Below, piece after piece: positions 48,352 through 56,712 of a stretch of 64,000 nt of DNA. The notes beneath the pieces are model-generated. The model saw nothing but the letters and a program-made list of their open reading frames with translations, was not told where the DNA came from and made no database searches. Source of the DNA: Streptomyces abyssalis. GTDB lineage: Bacteria; Actinomycetota; Actinomycetes; Streptomycetales; Streptomycetaceae. Made by a program: the position numbers and the translations under genes. Numbering within the stretch: the stretch's first letter is position 1; each line of letters begins with the position of its first letter. The DNA lies in contig NZ_LJGT01000036.1 of the NCBI RefSeq assembly GCF_001751365.1, positions 434,001 through 498,000 of the forward strand. The letters are read 5' to 3'.

Positions 48352-48918
48352 ATGGTCGATAACGTCGCTGAACTCGCTGAGCGCACCGCACGCGGTGAGC
48401 GCTTCAAGTACCTCTACTTCTGGGGCCATCGGCCACGGCGGGACGGCGGCATCGGCAAGGGCTGCCTGAGCCAGTGGTGGCATGCGCCCTTCGAGGCGGA
48501 AGGCGTCGAGTACGCCACGGCCGAACACTGGATGATGGCCCGCAAGGCCCGTCTGTTCGGGGACGAGGATGCGGAGCGGCGCGCGGTCGCCGCCCGTGGC
48601 CCCAAGCAGGCGAAGGCCGCGGGCCGCTCGGTGCGCGGCTTCGACCAGGCCGTGTGGGAGCGCGAACGCTTCGCCATCGTGGTCGAGGGCAGCCTGCGGA
48701 AGTTCGAGCACCACGGCGAGCTGCGCGAGTTCCTGCTCGGCACCAACAGCCGCGTGCTGGTGGAGGCGAGCCCGCTGGACCGGGTGTGGGGAGTCGGCCT
48801 CGCCGCGGACGACGAGCGGGTGCGTCACCCCTCCCAGTGGCGCGGGCAGAACCTGCTGGGGTTCGCGCTGATGGAGGCCCGCACGAGGCTGCTCACGCGG
48901 ACGGGCACACCGACGTAG
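48352..48918 (+). CDS. NADAR family protein (YbiA-like glycosidase)
   Basis: A 188-residue protein with the NADAR pattern: YLYFWGHRP, LSQWWHAPFEAEGVEYATAE, HWMMARKARLFGD, and the C-terminal WGVGLAADDERV and QWRGQNLLGFALMEAR. YbiA of E. coli cleaves the N-glycosidic bond of early riboflavin intermediates, and other NADAR proteins remove ADP-ribose from guanine. Either role is possible here. ATG 48352 was chosen by conservation of the N-terminus; a perfect-looking hairpin follows the stop. Confidence 0.82.
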   Translation: MVDNVAELAERTARGERFKYLYFWGHRPRRDGGIGKGCLSQWWHAPFEAEGVEYATAEHWMMARKARLFGDEDAERRAVAARGPKQAKAAGRSVRGFDQAVWERERFAIVVEGSLRKFEHHGELREFLLGTNSRVLVEASPLDRVWGVGLAADDERVRHPSQWRGQNLLGFALMEARTRLLTRTGTPT

Positions 48919-48951
48919 CGGGGAGCCGGGCGGGACCGGCCGCCTCCCCGC
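48918..48951 (+). terminator. hairpin after NADAR gene
   Basis: GCGGGGAG (48918-48925) pairs with CTCCCCGC (48944-48951), with inner CCGG/CCGG pairing in the loop; it begins at the stop codon itself. Confidence 0.5.
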
Positions 48952-49000
48952 ATCCCGCACGCCCGTCAGCCCTCGACGCCCGTCATCCCCGCGTCGCCCG

Positions 49001-49372
49001 TCATCCGTACACCGCGCGCAGCGCGTCCTCGACCGCGGCACGCGCCGCTTCGCGGTCCAGGCCCAGCCTCTTCGCCCGGTGCGCGTAGGACTGCGCCGCC
49101 TCGGACGCCTCTCTGGCCGCGGCGTCGCCCGCCGCCGCCACGAAGGTGCCGTGCCGCCCCCTGGTCTCGATGACTCCGTCCGACTCCAGCGCCCGGTAGG
49201 CCTTGGCGACGGTGTTCGCCGCGAGCCCCAGCTCGCCCGCCAGCCCGCGCACCGTCGGCAGCTTGTAGCCGGTGGGCAGATCCCCGCCGCGCGCGCGGGC
49301 GGCGATCTGGGCGCGGAGCTGCTCGTACGGGGCTTCCGGCGCGGCAGCGTCGATGGTGATCTGCAACGGCAC
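49001..49372 (-). CDS. GntR-family regulator, YtrA subfamily
   Basis: A 123-residue regulator: winged helix (PYEQLRAQIAARARGGDLPT, LAGELGLAANTVAKAYRALE, DGVIETRGRHGTFVAA) and a short two-helix tail of about 45 residues. YtrA-type proteins usually control an ABC transporter in the same operon, but none is adjacent; the gene is alone. GTG start at 49372. It is divergent from the GNAT gene, so that gene may be a target. Confidence 0.85.
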   Translation of the reverse strand: MPLQITIDAAAPEAPYEQLRAQIAARARGGDLPTGYKLPTVRGLAGELGLAANTVAKAYRALESDGVIETRGRHGTFVAAAGDAAAREASEAAQSYAHRAKRLGLDREAARAAVEDALRAVYG

Positions 49373-49509
49373 GTGTTCTCCGGTCTGTTCGCGGTTTCTC
49401 TTGTGAAGTCGGGGACGCGCGCGCGGATACGCGTGTGCGGTGCCGATTCTCCCTCAGGGCAGGAAAAATCAGAGGCGGCGCCACAGAACGCCGCGTAGCG
49501 TGCCGGGTC

Positions 49510-50439
49510 ATGACGCCGAAGGTCACTGTCGAAGCCTTCCACCCGCGTGACGCCGGAGCAGTGGCCGAGGTGAGGCGCGCGGCCGTTCCGTATCTGGTGT
49601 GCACGGCCGAATCGGTGGCCTGGGAGGCCGAGTCCGGGCCCGTCTCGGGGCGTACCCGCTGGCTGGTCGCGAGGGATTCCGGCGGCCGTGTCGTGGGCTG
49701 CGCGGACACGGGTCTGCTCATCAGCAGCTCCGAGCCGGGGCACGGCTATCTGCACACGGCTGTGCGCCCGGACGCCAGAGGGCTGGGCGCGGGTGCCGCG
49801 CTGGCGGCCGAGGGGGAGGCATATCTGTCCGGGCTGGGAGCGGACCGCGCCTGGACGTGGGTCCCGGACGACGGCAACTCCCCCGGTTTCGCCGAACACA
49901 GGGGCTACGTACGCGGCCGGCGCGCCTGCTTCCTGGGGCTGGACCTCGCACGGGCCCCTCTTCCCGCTCTGCCCGAGCCGCTGCCCGAGGGCGTCGAGCT
50001 CCGCACGGCGTGGGATTTCGCCGGCGACCGGCGTCCGCTGTACGAGGCCGACTTGGAGTGCACCGCGGACGAACCCGGCGACGTACGGCACGGGTTCGTG
50101 CCGTACGAGGACTGGCTGCGGCTGAACTGGGACCGCCCGGACATCGACCACCGCCTCACCTCGGTCGTGCTGGTCGGCGGTGAGGTGGCCTCGTACTCCG
50201 TGGCTCAGACGGACGGGCGCGAGCGCTACTGGTCGGGAATGACCGGCACCCGGCGCGCCTACCGCGGCCGCGGCCTCGCCCGGCTGGCGAAGCTCGACTC
50301 GCTGCGCCGTTCCCGCTCCGAGGGCCGCACACGGGCCTTCACCGGCAACGACGCGACGAACGCGCCGATGCTGGCTCTCAACCGGAGCCTCGGCTATGTG
50401 CACGCGGCAACCGAGTGGCGCTATTCCAAGGCGCTGTGA
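49510..50439 (+). CDS. tandem GNAT-domain acetyltransferase
   Basis: A 309-residue protein with two GNAT modules. The first has VRPDARGLGAGAALAAEGEA and DDGNSPGFAEHRGYV; the second has GTRRAYRGRGLARLAKLDSL and GNDATNAPMLALNRSLGYVH. Both contain the acetyl-CoA-binding R/Q-x-x-G-x-G/A loop. Two-domain relatives act on antibiotics, mycothiol precursors or small amines. The ATG at 49510 lacks a strong ribosome-binding site. The acceptor is not predictable. Confidence 0.84.
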   Translation: MTPKVTVEAFHPRDAGAVAEVRRAAVPYLVCTAESVAWEAESGPVSGRTRWLVARDSGGRVVGCADTGLLISSSEPGHGYLHTAVRPDARGLGAGAALAAEGEAYLSGLGADRAWTWVPDDGNSPGFAEHRGYVRGRRACFLGLDLARAPLPALPEPLPEGVELRTAWDFAGDRRPLYEADLECTADEPGDVRHGFVPYEDWLRLNWDRPDIDHRLTSVVLVGGEVASYSVAQTDGRERYWSGMTGTRRAYRGRGLARLAKLDSLRRSRSEGRTRAFTGNDATNAPMLALNRSLGYVHAATEWRYSKAL

Positions 50440-50494
50440 GCGGACGCCGGACCGGAGTCCCCACGTCTCGGCTCAACAGCACCGGCGCCCCGGC

Positions 50495-51691
50495 TCAGAG
50501 CGCCGAACGGTTGCCCGTGTCGACGGGCCGGCTGGTGGCGGCACCCTCGCGTGCGTGCCGCTGCACCTGCTCCGCGGTGAGCGCGTAGCCGGTGTCCGAG
50601 TCGCTCGTGGAGCGGGCGAAGATCACTCCGAGGACCTTCCCGTCCTTCGTCAGCAGCGGTCCGCCGGAGTTGCCGGGGCGGACGGTGGAGCGGATGGCGT
50701 AGATGTCCCGGGTGCTGAGTTCCTGGCCGTAGATGTCCTGTCCGCGCGCCTCGACGCGCTGGGCGACCGCCGCGGCACGAAGATCGAGGCTGCCGTTCTC
50801 CGGATAGCCGGCCACGACGCCGGGCGCTCCGCGGGACGCGTTGCCCGCGAAGTCCAGGGCGGGTGCCTCCAGACCGGGCACGGCGAGCACGGCGACGTCG
50901 GTCTTGGGGTCGAAGTGCACGACCTTCGCCTCGTAGCGGGGGCCGACGCCGCCGACGCGTACGGTCGGGTCGTCCACGCCGGCGACCACGTGCGCGTTGG
51001 TCATCACACGCTGATTCGTGTAGACGAACCCGCTGCCTTCCTGGCCTCGGGCGCTTCCGTCGACGTCCGCCACGCCCTCGACCTTGACCGAGCTGCGCTT
51101 GGCGGCCTCGGTGGCGGCCGGGGTGACCGAGTCGCCGGACGGCTTCGCGACGGAGGTGCCGGGTTCGTGCTCGAAGGGGTTGAAGACCGGCGGGAAGCCC
51201 GCTGTCGTGAGCGCTCCCGTGGCGTCGGCGAACCAGGTGGCGGCCTGGTCGGGCATGCGGTCCTGGACGGTGCCGAGCACCTGGGAGCCGCGGATCGTCT
51301 CGTTCAGAGTGGGTGAGGGCGACACGGACAGGGCGCTCGCCGCGACCCAGCCGACCACCAGCACCGCGATCGCGTTGACGGCCACTCCGCCCGCGCCGTC
51401 CGCCCAGCGCACAGGGGTCCAGCTCAGCGCGTCACGCAGCCGCCACCCCAGCGGGGCGGCCACGGCCTGGCCCAGCGCCGCCGGTACGAGCACGGTGAGA
51501 AGCGCCACAATGGTGGCCTCCGTGGTGCCGGGATGCACCTTGTCCAGCACGAACGGCAGCGCCCACACGCCGACCACCGCGCCGCCGACGAAGCCGGCCA
51601 GGGAGACGAACCCCGCGACGAGACCTCGCTGATAGCCGGAAACGGAGAAGACCAGCACTGCGAGCAGCAACAGCACATCCAGCAGGTTCAC
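50495..51691 (-). CDS. marP: MarP-like membrane serine protease
   Basis: A 398-residue protein with an N-terminal CvpA-type domain of four membrane helices and an extracellular trypsin-like protease. The triad is His234 (MTNAHVV), Asp265 (KTDVAVL) and Ser342 (RPGNSGGPLL), nearly the same positions as in mycobacterial MarP (Rv3671c), which maintains pH homeostasis under acid stress by cleaving a cell-wall hydrolase. GTG 51691 is the start. It appears monocistronic; triple direct repeats lie about 160 bp upstream. Confidence 0.88.
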   Translation of the reverse strand: MNLLDVLLLLAVLVFSVSGYQRGLVAGFVSLAGFVGGAVVGVWALPFVLDKVHPGTTEATIVALLTVLVPAALGQAVAAPLGWRLRDALSWTPVRWADGAGGVAVNAIAVLVVGWVAASALSVSPSPTLNETIRGSQVLGTVQDRMPDQAATWFADATGALTTAGFPPVFNPFEHEPGTSVAKPSGDSVTPAATEAAKRSSVKVEGVADVDGSARGQEGSGFVYTNQRVMTNAHVVAGVDDPTVRVGGVGPRYEAKVVHFDPKTDVAVLAVPGLEAPALDFAGNASRGAPGVVAGYPENGSLDLRAAAVAQRVEARGQDIYGQELSTRDIYAIRSTVRPGNSGGPLLTKDGKVLGVIFARSTSDSDTGYALTAEQVQRHAREGAATSRPVDTGNRSAL

Positions 51692-51849
51692 CGCACACCC
51701 CTTCTCGCCCCACTCGGGTTACTCATCGTGCTCACGTTGCGGCCCTGTCCTCCGATTGTGCCTCGGCCGTCCTCCGCATCTGCCCCTGGTCGCAGAACAC
51801 ACGCGAAACCGAGCAGGGTTGGTTCCGTATCACGTACGCGGCACGCACG

Positions 51850-51876
51850 GTATGCAGCTGTATGCACCCATTTGCA
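51850..51876. repeat. three 7-bp direct repeats with exact 10-bp period
   Basis: GTATGCA at 51850 and 51860 and ATTTGCA at 51870. The exact helical phasing suggests cooperative binding by a response-regulator-type protein upstream of the MarP-like gene. Confidence 0.45.
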
Positions 51877-52059
51877 CGGGCGTGCGCAGGCGTGCCGGTG
51901 CCGCAGACGTCGTGGCGTGCTCTTGAACCAGGGGAGCCACTACGGCCGGGCGCAGGCTCGTGCCGCTGCGCGACGAGGGGTGTGTCGTCCTCGCGCAGCG
52001 GCGGGCACCTGTCACCGCCGGCACGATGCGTGCCGGAACGCACCGGCGAGCGGTGAAGT

Positions 52060-52097
52060 CCCGGCTGCCGGACGGCGGTTCAGTCCGTGCAGCCGGG
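52060..52097 (-). terminator. terminator of AMIN-like gene
   Basis: Outer arms CCCGGCTGC/GCAGCCGGG and inner arms CGGAC/GTCCG form a two-part hairpin starting 12 bp after the stop of the minus-strand gene. Confidence 0.65.
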
Positions 52098-52108
52098 AGT
52101 CGGGACGG

Positions 52109-52714
52109 TCAGCGCGGAGCCGCCCAGGTGTGAGCGACGTCGATGACGATGCGGTCGCTCAGTTCGAGGACGCGGAAGGGCAGCCGGGCCCTGACCCCGA
52201 GGCCGAGCTGGGTCGTTCCCTCGTAACTGGCGCCGAAGCGGGCGTCGCGGAAGGTCTTGTAACCCTTGAGGTTCACACCCGGCAGCGACTTGCCGCCCCG
52301 GCCCGGATACGTCGCCTCGTAGGTCTCCGGGTCGTAACTGGGCGCCGACGCGACGATCTCCAGGATCGCGCCTCCGTTGATCTTGATGTGGTTGCCGGAG
52401 CCGTCCTGGTAGAACTTGTCGACGTACCGGACCTGGTAGGAAGCGGGATTCGCGGGCATGCCGGGACGGATGTCGAGAACCATGCGGTCGTAGCAGTCGT
52501 GCCGCCCGGTCCGTACATCGGTGAGCGAGCGGTCACCCGTGCCCGTGCCGGTCTTCGGCAGGCTTCCCCAGGTGACGCCGCAACTCGCGGCGGCAGCCGA
52601 GGTCTGCGAAGCAGCCGCGGTGGTTCCGGGCCCGGCGGCGGTGGCCACCGACATGGTGGTCAGGAGCCCCGCACTGGTGAGCACTGCGATGACGAGCAGC
52701 CTGGTGTGTCGCAT
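52109..52714 (-). CDS. secreted AMIN-like domain protein
   Basis: A 201-residue protein with a signal peptide (MRHTRLLVIAVLTSAGLLTT ending ATAAG) and Ala/Ser-rich linker. The mature domain holds TDVRTGRHDCYDRMVLDIRP, YQVRYVDKFYQDGSGNHIKI and RVLELSDRIVIDVAHTW, the pattern annotated as AMIN-like in actinobacteria. AMIN domains bind cell-wall components, so a periplasmic or wall role is likely. AAGGGGG precedes the ATG. Two Cys residues could form a disulfide. It is divergent from the LPMO gene. Confidence 0.75.
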   Translation of the reverse strand: MRHTRLLVIAVLTSAGLLTTMSVATAAGPGTTAAASQTSAAAASCGVTWGSLPKTGTGTGDRSLTDVRTGRHDCYDRMVLDIRPGMPANPASYQVRYVDKFYQDGSGNHIKINGGAILEIVASAPSYDPETYEATYPGRGGKSLPGVNLKGYKTFRDARFGASYEGTTQLGLGVRARLPFRVLELSDRIVIDVAHTWAAPR

Positions 52715-53041
52715 TGGAGGCCCCCTTGTGGCGCAATTGCTGTGGCAAGAGGCTAGACACATGAAACCGTGCTGGAGTTGTACAGACACGTACACAACAG
52801 AATCGAAGCGGTAAAACGGACGCACGGCACACATCGATGCGCCCCGGGGTACGCGCCTGAGCCCCCGCTTACCACGGCCTTAACGCCACCATAAAGATGG
52901 GCAGTTGGGGCCTTCGGACGTCGAACGGGCAGTTGAGCGCGGCTAGCGTGCTGCACACCGCATCGGCCCGGCCCGCCTGGCACCACCGGGGCGCGCGGGG
53001 CAGGCGGCACCCGTACGCCCCCCACTTCCAGGAGCCCCAAG
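52715..53041. other. 327-bp divergent promoter region
   Basis: No gene. For the monooxygenase, TTACCA (52869-52874), 17 bp and TAAAGA (52892-52897) is a possible promoter, giving a leader of about 140 nt. An imperfect inverted GTTGTAC/GTACACAAC lies near 52780 on the AMIN-like side. Confidence 0.4.
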
Positions 53042-54046
53042 ATGTCCGCTCGTCGCACGGTCGCACGCATATCAGCTCTCGGAGCCGTGCCCATCGCGCT
53101 CTCCATGGCCCTCGCGGTTCCGGCCGTCGCACACGGTTCGATGACCGACCCCGTCAGCCGTGTCTCCGCCTGCTTCGCGGAGGGACCGGAGAACCCGAAG
53201 TCCGCGGCCTGCAAGGCGGCCGTGAAGGCAGGCGGGACCCAGGCCCTCTACGACTGGAACGAGGTCAACATCCCGGACGCGGCGGGCAAGCACGAGCAGA
53301 TCATCCCGGACGGAAAGCTGTGCAGCGCGGGGCGCGCCAAGTACAAGGGCCTCGACCTGCCGCGCAAGGACTGGCCGTCGTCGAAGATGACCGCGGGCGA
53401 GCACTCCTTCTCGTACAAGGCGACGGCCCCGCACAAGGGCAGCTTCGAGCTGTACATCACGAAGACCGGCTACGACCCGTCGGAACCGCTGAAGTGGTCG
53501 GACCTGGAGTCCAAGCCGTTCGCCAAGGTCAAGGACCCCAAGCTGGAGGGCGGCGAGTACAAGTTCAAGGGTGAGGTGCCCAAGAGGAGCGGCCGCCACC
53601 TGATCTACAGCATCTGGCAGCGCTCCGACAGCCCCGAGGCCTTCTACACCTGCTCCGACGTCACCTTCGGCGGCGGCAAGACCGCCGCCTCCGGGAGCGG
53701 GTCGCAGTCCTCGCCGCAGGCAGGCCCGGAAGCGCCGAGCGACTCGCAGATCGCCGCCGGCGCCCCGAAGTCGACCGTGGAACACGACGGACGCGGCAAC
53801 CCGTCGGCCGGGGAGCACGGCGCCCACGGTTCGCACGCCGGCACCAAGAGCGCCGAGGGCGGGCACTCATCGCACAACGCCCCCGAGGTGAAGAGCTCCG
53901 GACAGGGCGACCGCCTCGCCCGGACCGGCGGCGACGACACGACGACGAACATCGCCCTCGCCGGAGCAGGCGTCCTCGTCGTCGGCGCGGCACTGGTCTG
54001 CGTCGGTGCCCGCCGCCGTGACCTCGGCCGTCGCAGCAGCAGCTGA
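53042..54046 (+). CDS. AA10 lytic polysaccharide monooxygenase, probably wall-anchored
   Basis: A 334-residue secreted copper enzyme. Signal cleavage after AVPAVA exposes His31 (HGSMTDPVSR), which with the His of AGEHSFSYKA forms the copper brace, and the axial aromatic is in EAFYTCSDVTF. It oxidatively cleaves chitin or cellulose. The C-terminal part is a Ser/His/Gly-rich linker followed by LARTG (292-296), a hydrophobic helix and a basic tail RRRDLGRR, the layout of a class E sortase substrate. No carbohydrate-binding module is present. It appears monocistronic. Confidence 0.88.
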   Translation: MSARRTVARISALGAVPIALSMALAVPAVAHGSMTDPVSRVSACFAEGPENPKSAACKAAVKAGGTQALYDWNEVNIPDAAGKHEQIIPDGKLCSAGRAKYKGLDLPRKDWPSSKMTAGEHSFSYKATAPHKGSFELYITKTGYDPSEPLKWSDLESKPFAKVKDPKLEGGEYKFKGEVPKRSGRHLIYSIWQRSDSPEAFYTCSDVTFGGGKTAASGSGSQSSPQAGPEAPSDSQIAAGAPKSTVEHDGRGNPSAGEHGAHGSHAGTKSAEGGHSSHNAPEVKSSGQGDRLARTGGDDTTTNIALAGAGVLVVGAALVCVGARRRDLGRRSSS

Positions 54047-54119
54047 CGATGCACATGGGATGCTGCTACGAGCAGGACCGGGACGAGACCTGCGTGGCCT
54101 GCGGGGAAGGTGAGGCAGG

Positions 54120-54416
54120 GTGGAGCATGCGGAGCCGCCGGCGGCGACGCGGGAAGTCACTTCGGAGGCCGAGCTGCGAGAGCTGCTCGGCGACCGCGCC
54201 CCGCGCGCGCCGCGGAAGGTCCGGAGCACGCTGCACCCGCTGGACAGGGAGTGGCCTGCACACTCGCCGCTGTCTCTGATCGCCGCATCGGTGGGAGCCG
54301 GAGGCGCTCCCGGGGCGGGCGAGTCCGTCCAAGGCGCTGGAACGCCTGGACGCCCCGCCGGAGTTGCCGGAGAGCGCTACGGGCCCGCGTACGCGGAGAA
54401 GCGCTGCCAGTGGTGA
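54120..54416 (+). pseudogene. remnant of PPOX-type flavoprotein gene
   Basis: A 98-codon frame whose first half, VTSEAELRELLGDRAPRAPR and KVRSTLHPLDREWPAHSPL, resembles the N-terminus of FMN-dependent pyridoxamine phosphate oxidase-like proteins. After SLIAASVG the sequence is Gly/Ala-rich and lacks the expected flavin-binding strands, and the ending YGPAYAEKRCQW may come from another reading frame or gene. It looks internally deleted. A real small protein cannot be excluded because GGTGAGG precedes the GTG. Confidence 0.4.
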
Positions 54417-54430
54417 TGTGACACGCACCG

Positions 54431-54466
54431 GGGCCGTGCCGCCGTCCTCGAACGGCGGCACGGCCC
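54431..54466. terminator. 15-bp stem terminator
   Basis: GGGCCGTGCCGCCGT pairs perfectly with ACGGCGGCACGGCCC around a CCTCGA loop, between the convergent remnant and lipase genes; it can serve both. Confidence 0.75.
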
Positions 54467-54501
54467 AGTGTTCGTGTGCCTGTTCGCGTCCTGCTCTGCC
54501 G

Positions 54502-55512
54502 CTATGAACTGCAGGTCGTCGGCTCGGCGTTGGCGGGGTCGAGGGCGTTGGCCGTCTCGTGGAACGCCAGCTTGTCGAAGAGGCCGATCGCCAGGTGTTC
54601 GGAGATGTCGGCAGGGCACAGATCCTGGAGCACGACGTTGTTGACGTCGGGCCCCTCGAGGAACTGCGACTTGTAGGGCGTCACGATCTCGTCGTACTTC
54701 GTCGCGATGACCGTGTACTTCACGCCGGGCAGGGTGTCGCCGCCCTCGTTGAGGCGGGCCATGAACTCCGAGCCCCGCTTCTGCTGCATCAGCGACGGCG
54801 CGAGCCCGTCGATGACGTCACCGAGCGGCGGCAGCAGGTCGACGAGCTTGGTGAGCCCGCTCAGCGTGGTGCCGTGGTTGCTCGGCGCGATGCCGACAAG
54901 TGCGTTCACCTTGTCGGCGCCGCCGAGGAACTTCATGTAGTAGCGGGGCATCATGCCGCCCTGCGAATGACCGACGATGTCGACCTTGTTGGTGTCGCTC
55001 GCCTCCAGGACCTTGTCGACGAAGGTGCCGAGCTGGGCGGCGGAGTCCTCCATGGGGCCGAGACCATAGAGCAGCGGAACGCCGTTGTACTGGCCGTAGT
55101 CGAGGGAGAAGACGCAGTAGCCGCGCTTCTTCAAGTAGGGCGCCAGACCGAGCCAGTTGGACACCGCGTTGCCGCCCGTTCCGTGCACGAGCACGACGGG
55201 GCGCGGGTGTTCCTTGGAGGGCTTGCAGTCGTAGTCGTTCCAGCCGCCCTCCGACGACGAGGCCGGAGCCGCCGGCTTGCGGGCCGATTTGTCGGCCAGC
55301 AGGGCCTGTCCGGCGGCTCTTTCCTCGGACGACGGGTCCGAAGTGCCCTTCGAGTCCGGCGAGTCCGCCGTGGAGGAACCGGACGCTGAAGATCCGGGCT
55401 CGGAGGTCTCGGACGCCGAGGCGCCCGACGCCGTGAGTGGGAGCGCCGTCATGACGATCGCGGCCGCGGCGGCGATGGCGGGGGTGGCGGGGTGCTTCCA
55501 GGACAGTTTCAC
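54502..55512 (-). CDS. secreted class 2 lipase/esterase (alpha/beta hydrolase)
   Basis: A 336-residue secreted hydrolase. The signal sequence is followed by a Ser/Asp-rich spacer of about 55 residues and the core VVLVHGTGGNAVSNWLGLAP (oxyanion loop), DIVGHSQGGMMPRYYM (nucleophile Ser) and a late SEHLAIGLFD with the probable catalytic His. Streptomyces homologues are extracellular triacylglycerol lipases. GTG 55512 has GAGGAGA 7 bp upstream, so the longer open frame is not used. The promoter region carries a G-rich tract on the opposite strand. Confidence 0.88.
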   Translation of the reverse strand: MKLSWKHPATPAIAAAAAIVMTALPLTASGASASETSEPGSSASGSSTADSPDSKGTSDPSSEERAAGQALLADKSARKPAAPASSSEGGWNDYDCKPSKEHPRPVVLVHGTGGNAVSNWLGLAPYLKKRGYCVFSLDYGQYNGVPLLYGLGPMEDSAAQLGTFVDKVLEASDTNKVDIVGHSQGGMMPRYYMKFLGGADKVNALVGIAPSNHGTTLSGLTKLVDLLPPLGDVIDGLAPSLMQQKRGSEFMARLNEGGDTLPGVKYTVIATKYDEIVTPYKSQFLEGPDVNNVVLQDLCPADISEHLAIGLFDKLAFHETANALDPANAEPTTCSS

Positions 55513-55563
55513 TGCCGTCTCCTCGTGGGGGTGAGGGGGACGTTGATTCCTGTGGCGCCTCGT

Positions 55564-55617
55564 GGGGTCTGCGTGACAGGTGTTGTGTGGGGGGTGATGT
55601 GGGGGTGTGGGGGGTGG
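55564..55617 (+). other. G-run cluster, possible G-quadruplex
   Basis: Runs of G at 55564-55567, 55589-55594, 55601-55605 and 55609-55614, plus GG at 55616, lie on the plus strand about 50-100 bp upstream of the lipase start. The last three runs are joined by short loops and could form part of a quadruplex, with an i-motif on the lipase coding strand. Confidence 0.4.
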
Positions 55618-55650
55618 TGCACAAGTGACGGTGAAGGTGAGGCAGGCCAC

Positions 55651-55670
55651 ATTGACGAAGCCACGTCAAT
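55651..55670. promoter_or_regulatory. palindrome between lipase and TrmH genes
   Basis: ATTGACG (55651-55657) and CGTCAAT (55664-55670) are perfect 7-bp arms around AAGCCA. Each arm contains a TTGACG -35-like box, so divergent promoters may overlap here. Confidence 0.4.
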
Positions 55671-55783
55671 TAACGCAGCGGTAACTTTGGAGTGCCATAA
55701 GCGGGACTGTGAAGATTCGGTGACCGTCCCGGCGCCGTGTAGGCTGCCGCGGCGGCACGAAGTCACGAGCGGGAGGAAGTCCG

Positions 55784-56611
55784 GTGATTTTGAAGATCAC
55801 CACCCGCAACGCCCGCTTCCAGCAGTGGCAGTCGCTGCTGTCCAACCGGAACAAGCGGCAGCGCGCAGGGGAGTTCCTCGTCCAGGGAGTCCGTCCCATC
55901 ACGGTCGCCGTCGAACGCGGCTGGCCCGTACGGGCGTTGATCCACTCCACCCGGAAGCCGCTGTCCCGCTGGGCGGAGAACCTGGTGCGTGAGGTGCCGG
56001 CGGAGCGGATCGCGATGGCTCCCGAACTCCTCGCCGAGCTGGGCGGCAAGGACGAGACCGCCCCCGAGGTCGTGGCGGTGCTCGGGATGCCCGAGGACGA
56101 TCTGTCCCGCATCGGCGTGGACGACGGCTTCCTCGGCGTGCTCTTCGACCGTCCCGCCGGCCCCGGCAACATCGGCACGGTCATCCGCTCCGCGGACGCC
56201 TTCGGCGCCGGGGGCGTGATCGTGACCGGTCACGCCGCCGACGTCTACGACCCCAAGTCGGTGCGGGCCAGCACCGGTTCGCTCTTCGCACTTCCGGCCG
56301 TACGCGTGCCCTCCCGGCGGGAGGTCGTGGAATGGCTGGAGGAGCAGCGGGCTCACGGGCTGCCGGTCGCGGTCGTCGGTACGGACGAGAAGGGCGACAC
56401 GGACCTCTTCGACTGCGATCTGACCGGGCCCGTACTGCTGCTCGTCGGGAACGAGACCGCGGGCCTGAGCGCGGGCTGGCGAGAGGTGTGCGATCACACG
56501 GTGCGCATCCCGATGGCCGGCTCCGCGAGCTCGCTCAACGCGGCCGGCGCCGCGACCGCCGTGCTGTACGAGGTCTCGCGGCAGCGCATCGCCGCCGCAC
56601 GCCGGAGCTGA
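55784..56611 (+). CDS. TrmH/SpoU-family RNA methyltransferase
   Basis: A 275-residue SPOUT enzyme. The N-terminus resembles the RNA substrate-binding domain (RNKRQRAGEFLVQGVRPITV). The knot motifs are RPAGPGNIGTVIRSADAFGA, VLLLVGNETAGLS and IPMAGSASSLNAAGAATAVL, which bind SAM and hold the catalytic Arg and Asn. It should make 2'-O-methyl ribose in rRNA or tRNA. GTG 55784 has GGGAGGAAG upstream. Thiostrepton-type resistance methylases share the fold, but no antibiotic genes are near. Confidence 0.88.
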   Translation: MILKITTRNARFQQWQSLLSNRNKRQRAGEFLVQGVRPITVAVERGWPVRALIHSTRKPLSRWAENLVREVPAERIAMAPELLAELGGKDETAPEVVAVLGMPEDDLSRIGVDDGFLGVLFDRPAGPGNIGTVIRSADAFGAGGVIVTGHAADVYDPKSVRASTGSLFALPAVRVPSRREVVEWLEEQRAHGLPVAVVGTDEKGDTDLFDCDLTGPVLLLVGNETAGLSAGWREVCDHTVRIPMAGSASSLNAAGAATAVLYEVSRQRIAAARRS

Positions 56612-56712
56612 CCCCGGCGCCCGCCGCGCTCCGTACGGAGACTCGGGCCAGGCCGGCCGGTTCCGCGGGTCCGCTGCGGAATGGCCGGTGTGCCGGGGTG
56701 GTTGCTCACATC

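Larger units (their letters stand above)
51692..52108. other. 417-bp gap upstream of MarP-like gene
   Basis: No believable gene. It contains the MarP-gene promoter region, GTATGCA repeats at 51850-51876, a hairpin with 12-bp arms (GCCGCTGCGCGA at 51962, partner at 51991-52002) and the terminator of the next gene at 52060. A small RNA is possible. Confidence 0.5.

Noticed and set aside
55784..56611. Thiostrepton-type self-resistance methyltransferase
   Set aside because: Generic TrmH motifs only, and no thiopeptide genes in the neighbourhood.
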